A stretch of DNA of 64,000 nt from Nodosilinea sp. WJT8-NPBG4 (GCA_019359285.1 JAHHHQ010000041.1:124001-188000); one strand, 5' to 3'. Positions 35,366 to 45,611 are shown, counted from the stretch's first letter. Made by a program: numbers and translations. Notes: generated by a model not told the origin, from the sequence alone.

Positions 35366-35488
35366 AGTGTTTTAGTAAAGAAGTACACCCAAAACCCATA
35401 TCTGTCTCGGAGAGACCATCAGACGCAAACGCCCCCTTTCGTCTATGGCTACTGCCTACAGTGCCTACCTAAGGAGAATTTGCCCTGC

Positions 35489-36154
35489 ATGAAAGCATTC
35501 ACGATTCTGAGTTCAGCTCTAGTGCTGACCGGCCTGCTGGGGTCAGTGGCCCCTGAGGCATTTGCTGCCAAGGGCGGTAACAGTAAGGGCGGTAGCAGCG
35601 GTGGCCAAACCAGCCAGCCGGCTGCTCCCCTCACCTGCGCCAGCGGCTCAGTAACCAGCAACCCTCTGGCCGGTGGGTCTTCGCTCAGCTACAGCCAGTG
35701 CTTAAACCCAGTTTCGGGCAACGATGTCACCAGCGGCATCAGCGCCGATCTCACCGCCTTCCTCGATAGCACCCTGGGAGACGACTGGCTGTTTGATGGT
35801 AAATACGAAGGCGGTCGTACCTCCTCTGGCCCCAACGATTACGGCTTTAGCTGGGTACAAACCGGCAAAGGCAGCGGCACCTGGAGCCTAGCCGAGACCG
35901 TGACCAGTCCCTTTGTGATTAGTCTCAAGGCTGGTAATGCTTACACAGCTTACTACTTTGACAGCAGCACCAGCTTCAACAGCGGCACCTGGGCCACCTT
36001 TGATCAAAAAGACTTGTCCCACGCTTCGTTCTTTGTGGCCAAAGGCCTCACCCCCGAAGAACCGAACACCACCGTGCCAGAACCGGCGTCTACCGCCGCT
36101 CTAGTGCTAGTGGGTCTCAGCGCTGCCGGGCTAGCCCGTAAAAAGCAGGGTTAG
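35489..36154 (+). CDS. PEP-CTERM sorted extracellular protein
   Basis: The 221-residue product has a signal peptide (hydrophobic segment about residues 5-20, cleavage near AFAA-K) and a Gly/Ser-rich linker. A domain with LTCASGSV...CLNPVSGNDVTSG and WLFDGKYEG follows, then the sorting tag VPEPAS, a hydrophobic helix and a basic end (ARKKQG). PEP-CTERM proteins are processed by exosortase and often linked to exopolysaccharide, but no exosortase is in the window. The start is the ATG at 35489, 12 bases after AAGGAG (35471-35476); a TTG at 35480 is too close to that site. A strong terminator at 36192-36225 ends the unit. Confidence 0.88.
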   Translation: MKAFTILSSALVLTGLLGSVAPEAFAAKGGNSKGGSSGGQTSQPAAPLTCASGSVTSNPLAGGSSLSYSQCLNPVSGNDVTSGISADLTAFLDSTLGDDWLFDGKYEGGRTSSGPNDYGFSWVQTGKGSGTWSLAETVTSPFVISLKAGNAYTAYYFDSSTSFNSGTWATFDQKDLSHASFFVAKGLTPEEPNTTVPEPASTAALVLVGLSAAGLARKKQG

Positions 36155-36191
36155 GTCAGCTGGTCTCAATGTCTTGAAAATTGCCCACAAT

Positions 36192-36225
36192 GCTCCGGCG
36201 ACTTACCCATGTCGTCGGAGCTTTT
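36192..36225 (+). terminator. Rho-independent terminator
   Basis: GCTCCGGCGAC (36192-36202) pairs with GTCGTCGGAGC (36211-36221), one mismatch or wobble, followed by TTTTC. It closes the PEP-CTERM gene. Confidence 0.85.
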
Positions 36226-36295
36226 CTGTTGAAAGGCGCTCAAGGGCTTTGCCCTATGGTTGAATCGGAGGATAGCGCGCTGGGAAATACCATCA

Positions 36296-37696
36296 ATGGC
36301 CGAACCAACACCACACACCCGCCAGGAAACTGACAGCATGGGGGCGATCGCCGTGCCCAGCGATCGCTACTGGGGAGCCCAGACCCAGCGGTCAATTCGC
36401 TATTTTTCCATTGGCCAAGACAAAATGCCGTTGGAGGTAGTGCATGCGATCGCGATCGCCAAAAAAGCGTCAGCGCTCACGAATGCTGACCTGGGCAAAC
36501 TGCCCCGAGAAAAAGCTGACTTGATTGTGCAGGCCGCAGATGAGGTCATCAACGGCACCCTCGACGAGCACTTTCCGCTGCACGTGTGGATGACCGGCAG
36601 CGGCACCCAGTGCAACATGAACGTCAATGAGGTAATCGCTAACCGGGCGATCGAGCAGGCAGGCGGCGAGATGGGCAGCAAAACCCCCATTCATCCCAAC
36701 GACCACGTCAATATGTCCCAGTCATCCAATGATGTGTTTCCCACAGCCATGCACATCGCCGCCGCCCAGGCCCTCGTTCACAACCTAAGCCCTGCCGTCA
36801 CTCGATTAAGGGATGCCCTGGATGAAAAAGCCAAAGCCTGGAGCGACATCGTCAAAATTGGTCGCACCCACATGCAAGATGCCGTACCTCTCACCCTGGG
36901 CCAGGAATTTTCTGGCTATGTCGGCATGCTCAACGACAATCTGAAACGCCTTGAGGGCTGCTTGCCAGGGCTATACGAGCTGGCGCTGGGGGGCACGGCG
37001 ATCGGCACCGGTATCAATGCTGGGCTAGGCTTTGCAGAATCTGCCGCCGAACACATTGCTGCCATCACGGGACTACCCTTCGCCAGTGCTCCCAACAAGT
37101 TCACCGTCATGGGTGCCCACGATGCTGTGGTGATGGCTAGCGGCGTGCTCAAAACCCTGGCGGTATCGCTCTACAAAATCGCCAACGACATTCGCCTGCT
37201 GAGCTGTGGTCCCAGGGCCGGGTTCGCGGAGTTACAGCTACCAGAAAACGAGCCGGGGTCATCGATTATGCCGGGTAAGGTGAATCCGACTCAGTGCGAG
37301 GCCCTAGCGATGGTGGCGGTGCAGGTCATGGGCTATGACGCAGCGGTAGCCTTTGCTGGAGCCAGCGGCTCCCTGGAGATGAACGTCTATAAGCCGATGA
37401 TGATCTTTAATCTGCTGCAATCGGTGCGGTTAATGGCCGACAGCTGCCACAATTTCACTGAGTTTTTGGTCGCCGGCATGACCCCTAACCTCAAAAGAAT
37501 CGACCAGTACGTGCAGCAGTCGCTGATGCTGGTCACCGCCCTGAGCCCGGCCATTGGCTACGACAAGGCCTCTCAGATTGCCCACCACGCCTTTGAGCAC
37601 GACCTCACTCTGAAGCAGGCCGCCCTGGCCCTAGGCTACGTGTCAGAATCAGAGTTTGACAAGCTGATTGTCCCCCGCCGGATGACCCATCCTTAA
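36296..37696 (+). CDS. fumC: Class II fumarate hydratase
   Basis: The 466-residue enzyme converts fumarate to malate and back. The family signature [11 protein letters not shown] is complete, including the catalytic serine loop. Other active-site blocks are [31 protein letters not shown] and [16 protein letters not shown]. The start chosen is the ATG at 36296, giving the usual FumC N-terminus [13 protein letters not shown]...[10 protein letters not shown]; a longer reading from a TTG at 36260 adds 12 non-conserved residues. Length is typical of the family. It follows a terminator and appears to be a single-gene unit. Confidence 0.97.
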   Translation: MAEPTPHTRQETDSMGAIAVPSDRYWGAQTQRSIRYFSIGQDKMPLEVVHAIAIAKKASALTNADLGKLPREKADLIVQAADEVINGTLDEHFPLHVWMTGSGTQCNMNVNEVIANRAIEQAGGEMGSKTPIHPNDHVNMSQSSNDVFPTAMHIAAAQALVHNLSPAVTRLRDALDEKAKAWSDIVKIGRTHMQDAVPLTLGQEFSGYVGMLNDNLKRLEGCLPGLYELALGGTAIGTGINAGLGFAESAAEHIAAITGLPFASAPNKFTVMGAHDAVVMASGVLKTLAVSLYKIANDIRLLSCGPRAGFAELQLPENEPGSSIMPGKVNPTQCEALAMVAVQVMGYDAAVAFAGASGSLEMNVYKPMMIFNLLQSVRLMADSCHNFTEFLVAGMTPNLKRIDQYVQQSLMLVTALSPAIGYDKASQIAHHAFEHDLTLKQAALALGYVSESEFDKLIVPRRMTHP

Positions 37697-37839
37697 CCAC
37701 AGCAACCGCTACAGCGTCCACACCTGTGGAATGTTAAGGACTATGTTGATTTGCTCAGGATGCTCAGGTTCGCGGCAGCCATTCCCGTATGATCATCCTT
37801 AAAGTTTGTAAATTTTCCTAAGATTCTGGAGATTCAAAC

Positions 37840-38601
37840 GTGTCTCTTCCGTTACTAAACTATTCCCCGTCCAGTCAAAATCAGCGCGTTGCGGCTTACG
37901 AAATCGGCGGCGACGAACAGCCCAGATTTTTCTCCACCGATGACCTGTACGATACCAGCGACATGGATTCGCTGATTACGGCAGCCTATCGGCAGATGTT
38001 CTTCCACGCCTTTAAGTGCGATCGCCAGACCTTTCTGGAATCGCAGCTGCGCAACGGTCAAATTACCGTGCGCGACTTTATTCGTGGATTAGCGCTGTCG
38101 CCGACCTTTTACAGCAGCTTTTACGAGAAGAACAGCAACTACAAGTTCGTTGAGCACTGCGTCCAGAAAATTCTGGGCCGCGATGTGTACAGCGATCGCG
38201 AAAAAATTGCTTGGTCTATCGTAGTGGCCAACAAGGGCATTAAAGGCCTAGTCGATGAGTTACTCGATAGCGAAGAGTACCTCACCAGCTTTGGCTACAA
38301 CACTGTGCCTTACCAAAAGCGTCGGGTACTGCCCGGTCGCCCCGAAGGCGAGCGCCCCATCCACATCAAGAACCCCCGCTACGACGCCTACCACCGCAAC
38401 CAGCTGGGCTTCCCTCAGATTGTGTGGCAGTCGCAAGTCAAGCGCTACGTTCCCCAAGAGAAGAAGGTTACCGCTGGCAACCCTCAAGCCTTCCTTGGCA
38501 TGGCCCGCAGTATTGGGGCCACTGGTGCTGCACCAGCTCGCGTATCTACCGGCGAAATCAACATCGCCACCGCTGTGCCTTACCGCAAAGTGTCGTCGTA
38601 A
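37840..38601 (+). CDS. cpcG: Phycobilisome rod-core linker CpcG
   Basis: The 253-residue product attaches phycocyanin rods to the allophycocyanin core. The N-terminus [20 protein letters not shown] and the linker domain (about residues 20-160, with [38 protein letters not shown] and [13 protein letters not shown]) are diagnostic. The C-terminal part is hydrophilic and has no membrane helix, so this is the ordinary CpcG rod-core type and not CpcL. Translation starts with GTG at 37840, with GGAG at 37828-37831. A strong terminator lies at 38649-38681. The gene is not next to other phycobilisome genes here. Confidence 0.96.
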   Translation: MSLPLLNYSPSSQNQRVAAYEIGGDEQPRFFSTDDLYDTSDMDSLITAAYRQMFFHAFKCDRQTFLESQLRNGQITVRDFIRGLALSPTFYSSFYEKNSNYKFVEHCVQKILGRDVYSDREKIAWSIVVANKGIKGLVDELLDSEEYLTSFGYNTVPYQKRRVLPGRPEGERPIHIKNPRYDAYHRNQLGFPQIVWQSQVKRYVPQEKKVTAGNPQAFLGMARSIGATGAAPARVSTGEINIATAVPYRKVSS

Positions 38602-38648
38602 CTAGGTTCAGCAATAGCCTTCTGGCTATATTTCTAGAACACCATTGG

Positions 38649-38681
38649 GGGATGCGAGCTACGGCTGGCATCCCTTTTTTT
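38649..38681 (+). terminator. Rho-independent terminator after cpcG
   Basis: GGGATGC (38649-38655) pairs with GCATCCC (38668-38674), with inner AGC/GCT pairing, followed by a run of seven T residues. Confidence 0.88.
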
Positions 38682-38737
38682 GTCTCAGCTTGATAGGTGC
38701 GTTGGTCAGGAGCCCTTGCGAAACAGGGTGTATGGGC

Positions 38738-38767
38738 AAAAAAAATCCCCTGGCTATTGCCAGTGGG
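38738..38767 (-). terminator. Rho-independent terminator for the converging PPC/TPR gene
   Basis: Read on the - strand, CTGGC-AATA-GCCAG, extended by C/G pairs, is followed by ATTTTTTTT (the A-run at 38738-38745 on +). It lies about 80 bases after the stop of the gene at 38846-39562. Confidence 0.8.
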
Positions 38768-38845
38768 ACTTTTCAGGGTGCATCTACCATTCACCTTTTC
38801 ACCTAAGACGAGAGTCCGTCCGGAAAAGTTGCTGAAGAGTTTTAC

Positions 38846-39562
38846 CTATTGTGGTTGTGGTCTCTCGGCATTGCGCAGCACCTCGACCTGCTCTCGTAGA
38901 GAAGTAGCCCAGTCTTCGGATCCATTGGCTTCAAAGAGGGTAGCAGCCTGCTCAAAATCGGCAATTACTGACTCTCTCGCCTCTAAAGGAATATCCTCTG
39001 GCCCCTCTACTGAATCGCCCTGCTCCACATACACCTGCCCTAGAATGGCTTGGGCCCGCCCCAGGTAAGCTGATGGCTGATCTGGGTCAATTGCGATCGC
39101 TTCAGTGTAGGCAGCAATGGCGCCAGCGTAGTCTTCCGCCAGAGCCAGGGCCTCGGCCTCGGCATAGGTCACCTCAAATTCGGTGGAGGTGCGCACAACG
39201 ATGTCATAGTCGCCACCCTGACCCGAGAATGACCGGGCCACCACAGTGTAGGTACCGTCTTCAGGCAGCTCGATGATGATGGTTGAGTTTAGAGTGCCGC
39301 CAAAATCGTCGTTAGAGGCGATTTCGGCCTCGTCAGGCCCTGTTAACGACAGCACTGGATCAAAGTCCTCACTGGCTAGGGTGATGGTCATCACCTGTTC
39401 GGCTTTGCCCTCGAAGGTATAGGTAGACTCTGCCGGATAAATGGTGCCCGCCTCTTCTAGCACGGTATCGGCGCGAGCAACCAGCGCTTCTGGGCCAGCC
39501 AGCAACCCTACCAGGGCTACAGGCGCTACTACTCCCACAGGAAACAATCGTAGAAAACCCAT
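38846..39562 (-). CDS. Secreted protein with PPC-like and TPR regions
   Basis: The 238-residue product starts with a signal peptide (hydrophobic residues 5-30, ending ALVARAD). Residues 33-125 form a PPC (bacterial pre-peptidase C-terminal) type beta-sandwich, with YTFEGKAEQVMTITLASEDFDPVLSL and NDDFGGTLNSTIIIELPEDGTYTVVARSF. The rest has TPR-like helices (YAEAEALALAEDYAGAIAAYTEAIAIDPDQPSAYLGRAQ). No protease domain is present, so a binding or scaffold role is likely. The start at 39562 has AGGGAGG just upstream on the coding strand; an 18-residue longer reading lacks this support. Confidence 0.8.
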   Translation of the reverse strand: MGFLRLFPVGVVAPVALVGLLAGPEALVARADTVLEEAGTIYPAESTYTFEGKAEQVMTITLASEDFDPVLSLTGPDEAEIASNDDFGGTLNSTIIIELPEDGTYTVVARSFSGQGGDYDIVVRTSTEFEVTYAEAEALALAEDYAGAIAAYTEAIAIDPDQPSAYLGRAQAILGQVYVEQGDSVEGPEDIPLEARESVIADFEQAATLFEANGSEDWATSLREQVEVLRNAERPQPQ

Positions 39563-39696
39563 GCAACCTCCCTTGGGGAAACAACGAACACACAAATCTG
39601 CCATGCAGCCTAACACAAGGCCGACCTAGCCACGGAACCAGTAGCGGTGTCTCAGCAGGCTATGGTAATACTGGAGCCGTGCTACTTAGCCTATTT

Positions 39697-39993
39697 ATGC
39701 CCCGTCTGTACCGCGTATTAACTTGTCTAGGAACGCTGGCCGTCTTAGGGGATTGTGCCCTAGCACTGCCGCCTCCCGATGACATTCCCGAAGAAATTTT
39801 ACGCACAGAGGTAATTACGGAGGCGCGATCGCCCCTTGACGGAGAGCCGCTCTCCGCAGCAGACTACGCTGCTCTGCAAGAGCATCTGCGCGACCCCAAC
39901 ACCGAGCCCGTTGTTAACCCTGATATCGCTGAACTGATTAAACTTTTGCAGCTAAGGCGTCTCCTTAAACCTATTCTCCCTTTCTTACGGTAG
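39697..39993 (+). CDS. Small exported protein, unknown function
   Basis: The product has 98 residues from the ATG at 39697 (a GTG six codons upstream is also possible). A signal peptide (to about ALALPPP) is followed by PDDIPEEILRTEVITEARSP and DGEPLSAADYAALQEHL. The C-terminal part is helical and hydrophobic (LLQLRRLLKPILPFL). The layout matches a small exported protein type seen in cyanobacteria, with no known function. It is divergent from the PPC/TPR gene. Confidence 0.7.
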   Translation: MPRLYRVLTCLGTLAVLGDCALALPPPDDIPEEILRTEVITEARSPLDGEPLSAADYAALQEHLRDPNTEPVVNPDIAELIKLLQLRRLLKPILPFLR

Positions 39994-40114
39994 GGGCCAA
40001 ATAAACCAAGATCCACGAAAATTTCCCTGTGGAAATCGCTAAGTTTTGTTACTCTATTCCGCAGATAGTAAATTTACATAGACCGTCTATATCCCCCTGT
40101 GGACCTTTAATAAC

Positions 40115-42409
40115 ATGCCTGCAACCGTTGACGCTGAGCAGATTGACCGGATTGTCTGGAACCAGCACCATGACCCCTTTGAAATCTTAGGGCCGCACAT
40201 GGTGCAGCAAGATGGTCAAACGGTCTGGGCCGTAAGAGCCTATTTACCTCAAGCTGAGAAAGCCTGGGTAGTACTGCCAGAAGAGCACAAAGAAGTGCCT
40301 ATGGAGCCTAACCATAACCCCCACTTCTTTGAATGTGTGCTGCAGGTTCAAGATCTGGCTAACTACCAGCTTAAATACGTCATCGGTGACCATGTCCACG
40401 TCATCTATGACCCCTACGCCTTTAAGACCCGTGCCATCACCGATTTCGACATTCACCTTTTTAGCGAAGGCAACCACCACCGCATTTACGAAAAGCTAGG
40501 TGCGCACTTCACCGAAGTCGAAGGCGTCACTGGCGTGTATTTTGCCGTGTGGGCCCCTAACGCTCGCAACGCATCGGTACTGGGCGATTTTAACTACTGG
40601 GATGGCCGCAAACACCAGATGCGCCGCCTTTCTAACGGCATTTGGGATCTATTTATTCCTGGGTTAGACGTTGGCACCCACTATAAGTACGAAATTAAAA
40701 ACTACGACGGCCACATCTACGAAAAGTCTGACCCCTACGGCTTTCAGCAAGAAATTCGACCCAAAACCGCCTCCATCGTCACCGATCTAGACAGCTACGC
40801 CTGGCAAGACGCCGACTGGATGGAAAAGCGTCGCCAGACCGAGCCTTTGACCCAGCCAGTCTCTATTTATGAGCTGCACATTGGTTCCTGGCTGCACGAG
40901 TCATCGGCTAGCCCCGCCCTGCGCCCTGACGGCAGTCCAGAACCGGTTGTTACGGTGGCTGAGCTCAAGCCCGGAGCTCGTTTCCTTACCTACCGAGAGC
41001 TAGCGGATCGGCTGATTCCCTACATCAAAGAGCTAGGATTTACGCACATCGAGCTACTGCCCGTCGCTGAGCACCCCTTCGATGGCTCCTGGGGCTACCA
41101 GGTCACCGGCTATTACGCCGTCACCTCTCGCTATGGAACGCCCGAAGACTTTATGTACTTTGTCGACCAGTGCCACGCCAATGGCATTGGCGTCATCGTC
41201 GACTGGGTGCCAGGCCACTTTCCCAAGGATGGCCACGGTCTAGCGTTCTTTGACGGTACCCACCTCTACGAGCATGCCGACCCCCGCAAGGGCGAGCACA
41301 AAGAGTGGGGCACCCTGGTGTTTAACTACGGGCGCAATGAGGTGCGCAACTTCTTGGTGGCCAACGCCATCTTCTGGTTTGAGAAGTACCACATCGACGG
41401 AATCCGGGTGGATGCAGTGGCTTCAATGCTCTACCTCAACTACTTCCGCAAGGATGGGGAGTGGGTGGCTAACGACTACGGCGGCTGCGAACATATTGAG
41501 GCGGCAGACTTTCTCCGCCAGGTAAACCATGTGCTGTTTACCTACTTCCCGGGAGTGCTTTCGATCGCAGAAGAATCGACCGCTTGGCCGATGGTCTCCT
41601 GGCCGACCTACGTGGGTGGGCTAGGCTTTAACCTCAAGTGGAACATGGGCTGGATGCACGACATGTTGGACTACTTCAACATGGATCCATGGTTCCGCCA
41701 GTTCCACCAGAACAACGTTACCTTCAGCATTTGGTACGCTTTCACTGAGAACTTCATGCTGGCGCTGTCCCACGACGAGGTGGTGCACGGCAAGAGCAAT
41801 ATGTTGGGCAAAATGCCGGGAGATGAGTGGCAAAAGTTTGCCAACCTGCGCTGCCTCTATGCCTATATGTTCATGCATCCGGGCAAGAAAACCCTGTTTA
41901 TGAGCATGGAATTTGGCCAATGGAGCGAGTGGAACGTCTGGGGCGACCTGGAATGGCACCTGCTCGAGCATCAGCCCCACGCCAACTTAAAACACTTTAT
42001 GGGTAAGCTCAACGAGTTTTACCGCAGTGAACCGGCTCTGTTTACCCAAGACTTTGACCAAGCTGGCTTCGAGTGGATTGACTGTAGCGACAACCGCCAC
42101 AGCGTGGTGGCCTTTATTCGCCGCGATAAGGGCAGTAACGAGTTTGTGGTGGTGGTGTGCAACTTTACGCCCCAGCCCCATAGCCATTACCGAGTGGGCG
42201 TGCCCGAGCAGGGCTACTACAGGGAGCTCTTTAACAGCGATGCCCGCGACTTTGGCGGTAGCAATATGGGCAATCTAGGCGGTAAGTGGTCTGAGGATTG
42301 GTCTTTCCACAACCGTCCCTACTCACTAGATCTGACCCTGCCACCTCTGGGAGTTATTGTGCTGAAGCTGACTTCAGAAGAAACCCAGAAAGCCCTATCA
42401 GGTCAGTAA
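40115..42409 (+). CDS. glgB: 1,4-alpha-glucan branching enzyme
   Basis: The 764-residue enzyme forms alpha-1,6 branches in glycogen. It has the N-terminal N1 and CBM48 modules (to about residue 250; [22 protein letters not shown] is diagnostic), a GH13 barrel, and a C-terminal beta domain. Catalytic residues are visible: nucleophile D433 in [12 protein letters not shown], the acid in AEESTAWP (E486/E487), and the third Asp in [10 protein letters not shown]. Length is as usual for GlgB. The 121 bases upstream show no strong ribosome-binding site. The VOC gene starts 26 bases after its stop and may be cotranscribed. Confidence 0.97.
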   Translation: MPATVDAEQIDRIVWNQHHDPFEILGPHMVQQDGQTVWAVRAYLPQAEKAWVVLPEEHKEVPMEPNHNPHFFECVLQVQDLANYQLKYVIGDHVHVIYDPYAFKTRAITDFDIHLFSEGNHHRIYEKLGAHFTEVEGVTGVYFAVWAPNARNASVLGDFNYWDGRKHQMRRLSNGIWDLFIPGLDVGTHYKYEIKNYDGHIYEKSDPYGFQQEIRPKTASIVTDLDSYAWQDADWMEKRRQTEPLTQPVSIYELHIGSWLHESSASPALRPDGSPEPVVTVAELKPGARFLTYRELADRLIPYIKELGFTHIELLPVAEHPFDGSWGYQVTGYYAVTSRYGTPEDFMYFVDQCHANGIGVIVDWVPGHFPKDGHGLAFFDGTHLYEHADPRKGEHKEWGTLVFNYGRNEVRNFLVANAIFWFEKYHIDGIRVDAVASMLYLNYFRKDGEWVANDYGGCEHIEAADFLRQVNHVLFTYFPGVLSIAEESTAWPMVSWPTYVGGLGFNLKWNMGWMHDMLDYFNMDPWFRQFHQNNVTFSIWYAFTENFMLALSHDEVVHGKSNMLGKMPGDEWQKFANLRCLYAYMFMHPGKKTLFMSMEFGQWSEWNVWGDLEWHLLEHQPHANLKHFMGKLNEFYRSEPALFTQDFDQAGFEWIDCSDNRHSVVAFIRRDKGSNEFVVVVCNFTPQPHSHYRVGVPEQGYYRELFNSDARDFGGSNMGNLGGKWSEDWSFHNRPYSLDLTLPPLGVIVLKLTSEETQKALSGQ

Positions 42410-42435
42410 CTAAGGGTTAGCTGACCGAGGTCCTC

Positions 42436-42858
42436 ATGCAACCACGCATCACTGTTATCACCCTTGGCGTGGATGATTTGGAGCGATCGCTGCGTTTTTA
42501 CCGAGATGGCTTAGGCCTCTCAACAGCAGGTATTGTGGGCCAGGAGTTTGAGTACGGAGCCGTTGTCTTCATTAATCTTCAGGCAGGTCTAAGACTTGCC
42601 CTCTGGCCCCGCGAGAGCATTGCCCATGATACAGGGCTGTTGCGGGGCGCACCCAGTTCGACAGAACTCACGTTAGGGCACAACGTGGCCTCTAGAGCAG
42701 AAGTCGATGCTGTTATGGAGCAGGCGACCGCCGCCGGCGCAACTGTTGTCAAACCACCCCAAGAGACGTTTTGGGGTGGTTACGCAGGATATTTTCAAGA
42801 CCCAGACGGCCACCTTTGGGAGGTTGTATGGAACCCGCAGTGGACAGCGCCGGATTGA
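42436..42858 (+). CDS. VOC-family (glyoxalase/dioxygenase superfamily) protein
   Basis: The 140-residue product has the vicinal oxygen chelate fold: ITLGVDDLERSLRFYRDGLGL at the start and GGYAGYFQDPDGHLWEVVWNP at the end, the latter with a probable metal-binding His and Glu. Family members include glyoxalases and resistance proteins, and the substrate cannot be told from sequence. It is followed by a TetR-type regulator and a glutathione transferase. That association fits detoxification of reactive electrophiles. AGG at 42429-42431 is only a weak ribosome-binding site. Confidence 0.85.
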   Translation: MQPRITVITLGVDDLERSLRFYRDGLGLSTAGIVGQEFEYGAVVFINLQAGLRLALWPRESIAHDTGLLRGAPSSTELTLGHNVASRAEVDAVMEQATAAGATVVKPPQETFWGGYAGYFQDPDGHLWEVVWNPQWTAPD

Positions 42859-43021
42859 GCGCTCCCAAGGCACCCTTCCCAGGATTAACTCGATCGACAT
42901 CACAACAGCTGTACAGACAAGAACGTCTAACATCTTCGGATGTCGCTTCAACCTGTAGGGCTACCGTTTCTACGCCATAGCTAACCCTTGCCCTCTTTGA
43001 AAGTTGCTGGTAGTCTAAATC

Positions 43022-43035
43022 AGACCGATCAGTCT
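43022..43035. promoter_or_regulatory. TetR-type operator before tetR
   Basis: AGACCGATCAGTCT is a near-perfect dyad of the form AGACC-N4-GGTCT, with one mismatch. It ends 6 bases before the tetR ATG and matches the perfect palindrome at 43653-43672, so autoregulation is likely. Confidence 0.7.
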
Positions 43036-43041
43036 TTTTTG

Positions 43042-43638
43042 ATGTCAAAAGCTCAAGTTACCAAGGCACATATCATCGAGCAGGCGGCCGCTCTGTTTAA
43101 CCAGCAGGGCTATGCCGGCTCGTCAATGTCTGACGTGATGCGAGTGACAGGACTACAAAAGGGAGGTATTTATAACCACTTTCGCAGCAAAGATGAGCTG
43201 GCCCTAGAGGCCTTTAACTTTGCAGTTCAGCGCATTCAGCAGCGTTTTAGGGGAGCTCTAAAGGAGAAACGTCACGCTGTAGACAAATTGATGGCTATTC
43301 TCAGCGTCTATGAACGATTTTTGGAGGATCCGCCAGTTCAGGGTGGCTGTCCACTCCTAAACACAGCTGTGGAGAGCGATGATGCCCACCCGGCATTACG
43401 GAGACAAACGCAGCTGGCGATGGATGCCTGGCGATCGCTGATTGAGCGCATTGTCGACAAAGGTGTTGCCCGCAGTGAACTGCAACCTACCGTGGATGCT
43501 GCAACAGTAGCTACGATTTTGATTGCCACCATTGAGGGCGGCATTATGCTCAGCAAGCTATATGACGACCCCTCCTATTTAGAACAAGCTCTAACCCATT
43601 TAAGAACCTATGTTCAACAGCTAGCGACACCCAGCTAA
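43042..43638 (+). CDS. TetR/AcrR-family repressor (NemR-like)
   Basis: The 198-residue product has an N-terminal helix-turn-helix domain (residues 7-55, IIEQAAALFNQQGYAGSSMSD and GGIYNHFRSKDELALEA). The ligand-binding domain contains VQGGCPLLNTAVESDD, with a cysteine in the position where related regulators carry a reactive Cys. Start ATG at 43042; an upstream TTG reading would overlap the operator. Two matching operators lie before this gene and before the next one (GST), so it probably represses both. The dyads resemble the AGACC-N4-GGTCT sites of NemR, an electrophile and hypochlorite sensor in enterobacteria; that parallel is inference. Confidence 0.9.
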   Translation: MSKAQVTKAHIIEQAAALFNQQGYAGSSMSDVMRVTGLQKGGIYNHFRSKDELALEAFNFAVQRIQQRFRGALKEKRHAVDKLMAILSVYERFLEDPPVQGGCPLLNTAVESDDAHPALRRQTQLAMDAWRSLIERIVDKGVARSELQPTVDAATVATILIATIEGGIMLSKLYDDPSYLEQALTHLRTYVQQLATPS

Positions 43639-43652
43639 TTTTTTTGCGTCAA

Positions 43653-43672
43653 AAAAGACCGATCGGTCTTTT
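43653..43672. promoter_or_regulatory. Perfect TetR-type operator before the GST gene
   Basis: AAAAGACCGATCGGTCTTTT is a perfect 20-base palindrome between tetR and the GST gene. The start of the GST gene lies 24 bases downstream, so the site probably overlaps its promoter. Confidence 0.8.
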
Positions 43673-43695
43673 ATAGTCCTATAAGGAACCCTGCC

Positions 43696-44385
43696 ATGCT
43701 GAAGCTTTACTACGCTCGACCATCCGTTTATGCTCGCCCGGTGTGGCTCGCTTTGATTGAAAAGCAGTTGCCCTTTGAATTGGTAACAGTCGATTTAAGC
43801 GGCAAGCAGTTTGAGCCTGAATTTTTGGCTGTCAACCCCTTTGGCCATGTGCCGGTTTTGGAAGACGGCGATTTTCGCGTTATTGAGTCGATGGCGATTT
43901 TGGATTATCTAGAAGCTCGCTATCCCGATATAGCGCTTTTGCCCACGGATGCAACCGCTCTGGCCAAAGTTCGCATGGTGCAGATGCTGACGCTCAACGA
44001 ACTGCTGCCAGGGGTCTTTAAGCTGCTGATTGACAACGAGCGCTCGGACCAGAAATCGGCTGAGATAGAATATGCTCAGCTACGGGTCAGGAATACGCTG
44101 GGTTTTCTGGAGAATTTGCTGGGCGACGGCTGCTATTTTGCAGGCAAGCAATTTACACTCGCAGAAATCGTCGCTGGAACTATAGTTCACAAGATACCGG
44201 ATCTGGGAGTGACGCTAGCCGACTATCCTCGGTTACATCACTGGTCTGAACAGCTCTTGGCTCGACCATCTTGGCAGCAAATTGCGCTGAGTGCAGAGGA
44301 ATGGAGCACCTTTAAACGCCGCATGCGCGTCATTCCTAAAATTTGGCAGCGCCGTCGCCATCAGCGGATGACAGCGCTGTCGTAG
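43696..44385 (+). CDS. Glutathione S-transferase
   Basis: The 229-residue product has a thioredoxin-like N-terminal domain (residues 1-77, with LYYARPSVYARPVWLAL, the cis-Pro in GHVPVLED and the glutathione-binding ES in FRVIESMAILDYLE) and an all-helical C-terminal domain. Likely substrates are reactive electrophiles conjugated to glutathione. It is preceded by a perfect operator for the adjacent TetR regulator and by AAGGA at 43682-43686. With the VOC protein and regulator it forms a small inducible detoxification cluster. Confidence 0.92.
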   Translation: MLKLYYARPSVYARPVWLALIEKQLPFELVTVDLSGKQFEPEFLAVNPFGHVPVLEDGDFRVIESMAILDYLEARYPDIALLPTDATALAKVRMVQMLTLNELLPGVFKLLIDNERSDQKSAEIEYAQLRVRNTLGFLENLLGDGCYFAGKQFTLAEIVAGTIVHKIPDLGVTLADYPRLHHWSEQLLARPSWQQIALSAEEWSTFKRRMRVIPKIWQRRRHQRMTALS

Positions 44386-44413
44386 CAAAGTCTAACGATG
44401 GAATCACTCGTCC

Positions 44414-45607
44414 ATGGGCACCAACCCCTACGCTTGGCTGGATAAATCTTTGGCCGCCCTGCACCGCGCCCACCGCTATCGGACAGTAGCGGCTGTTGAT
44501 GGTATGACTGGAGCCGTCGTGCAGCGGCAGGGGCAAACCCTGATCAACTTTGCCAGCAATGACTATCTGGGGCTAGCCAGCGATCCTCGGCTGGCGGAGG
44601 CGGCGATCGCCGCCATCCAGACCTACGGCACCGGCAGCACCGGCTCGCGGCTGCTCAGCGGCCATCGAGAGCTGCATGAAGAGCTAGAGCGGGCGATCGC
44701 CAATCTCAAGGGCACCGAAGACGCTGTGGTGTTTAGCTCGGGCTATCTGGCCAATATGGGGGCGATCGCAGCCTTAGTCGGCAGCCCAGACCTGATTTTA
44801 GGCGACGAGTATAATCACTCCAGTCTTAAGTCGGGAGGCAAAGTTAGTGGTGCCACTGCCCTAGACTACCGCCATGGTGATGTTGCCCACCTGGAAAAAT
44901 TGCTGAAGCTGCATCGCGATCGCCATCGCCGCTGCCTAATTGCCACCGATAGTGTATTCAGCATGGATGGTGATCTGTGCCCATTGACGGCCATTCTTGA
45001 TCTGGCGGAAGCCCACGACGCGATGGTGCTGGTGGATGAGGCCCATAGCACGGGCGTATTTGGGGTCCGCGGCTCAGGGGCTGTGGAGCACCTAGGCTGC
45101 ACCGGACGTCCCTTGGTCACAGTTGGCACCCTCAGCAAGGCTTTGGGCAGCCTGGGAGGCTACGTAGCTGGATCTGCTGTACTGACTGACTTTCTCCGCA
45201 ACCGCGCCCCCGGCTGGATTTACACTACGGGTCTATCGCCAGCGGATACAGCGGCGGCCCTAGCGGCGGTGAAAATTATTCAGCAAGAAACCTGGCGCCG
45301 CGAAATACTCTGGCACCAGGTGAATCACTTGATTCAACAGATCGATCAAATCTTGACAGAGCCAGCAGCAGTCTCCCTTGGGCTGAGGCGATTGCCTTCG
45401 GCATCGCCCATTATTTGCCTGGAAGGTTCGTCAGCAGGAGCTATCTTGACAGCTAGCCAGCACCTACAGTCAGCTGGGCTATGGGTGGCAGCAGTACGTC
45501 CGCCCACAGTGCCCACAAGCCGCCTGCGAATTACGGTTATGGCTACCCACAAGCCTCATCACCTGCATCAGCTGATCACTGGACTACAGACTCTGAATCA
45601 GAGTTAA
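44414..45607 (+). CDS. bioF: 8-amino-7-oxononanoate synthase
   Basis: The 397-residue PLP enzyme condenses pimeloyl-thioester with L-alanine in biotin synthesis. Fold type I alpha-oxoamine synthase motifs are present: INFASNDYLGLASDPR, GTGSTGSRLLSGH, LVDEAHSTGVFG and the PLP lysine K242 in GTLSKALGSLGGY. It could be another alpha-oxoamine synthase, but length and the N-terminus favour BioF. It starts 28 bases after the GST gene. A palindrome AAGCGCT-T-AGCGCTT (45606-45620) covers its stop codon and that of the converging rpsU gene. Confidence 0.93.
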   Translation: MGTNPYAWLDKSLAALHRAHRYRTVAAVDGMTGAVVQRQGQTLINFASNDYLGLASDPRLAEAAIAAIQTYGTGSTGSRLLSGHRELHEELERAIANLKGTEDAVVFSSGYLANMGAIAALVGSPDLILGDEYNHSSLKSGGKVSGATALDYRHGDVAHLEKLLKLHRDRHRRCLIATDSVFSMDGDLCPLTAILDLAEAHDAMVLVDEAHSTGVFGVRGSGAVEHLGCTGRPLVTVGTLSKALGSLGGYVAGSAVLTDFLRNRAPGWIYTTGLSPADTAAALAAVKIIQQETWRREILWHQVNHLIQQIDQILTEPAAVSLGLRRLPSASPIICLEGSSAGAILTASQHLQSAGLWVAAVRPPTVPTSRLRITVMATHKPHHLHQLITGLQTLNQS

Positions 45608-45611
45608 GCGC

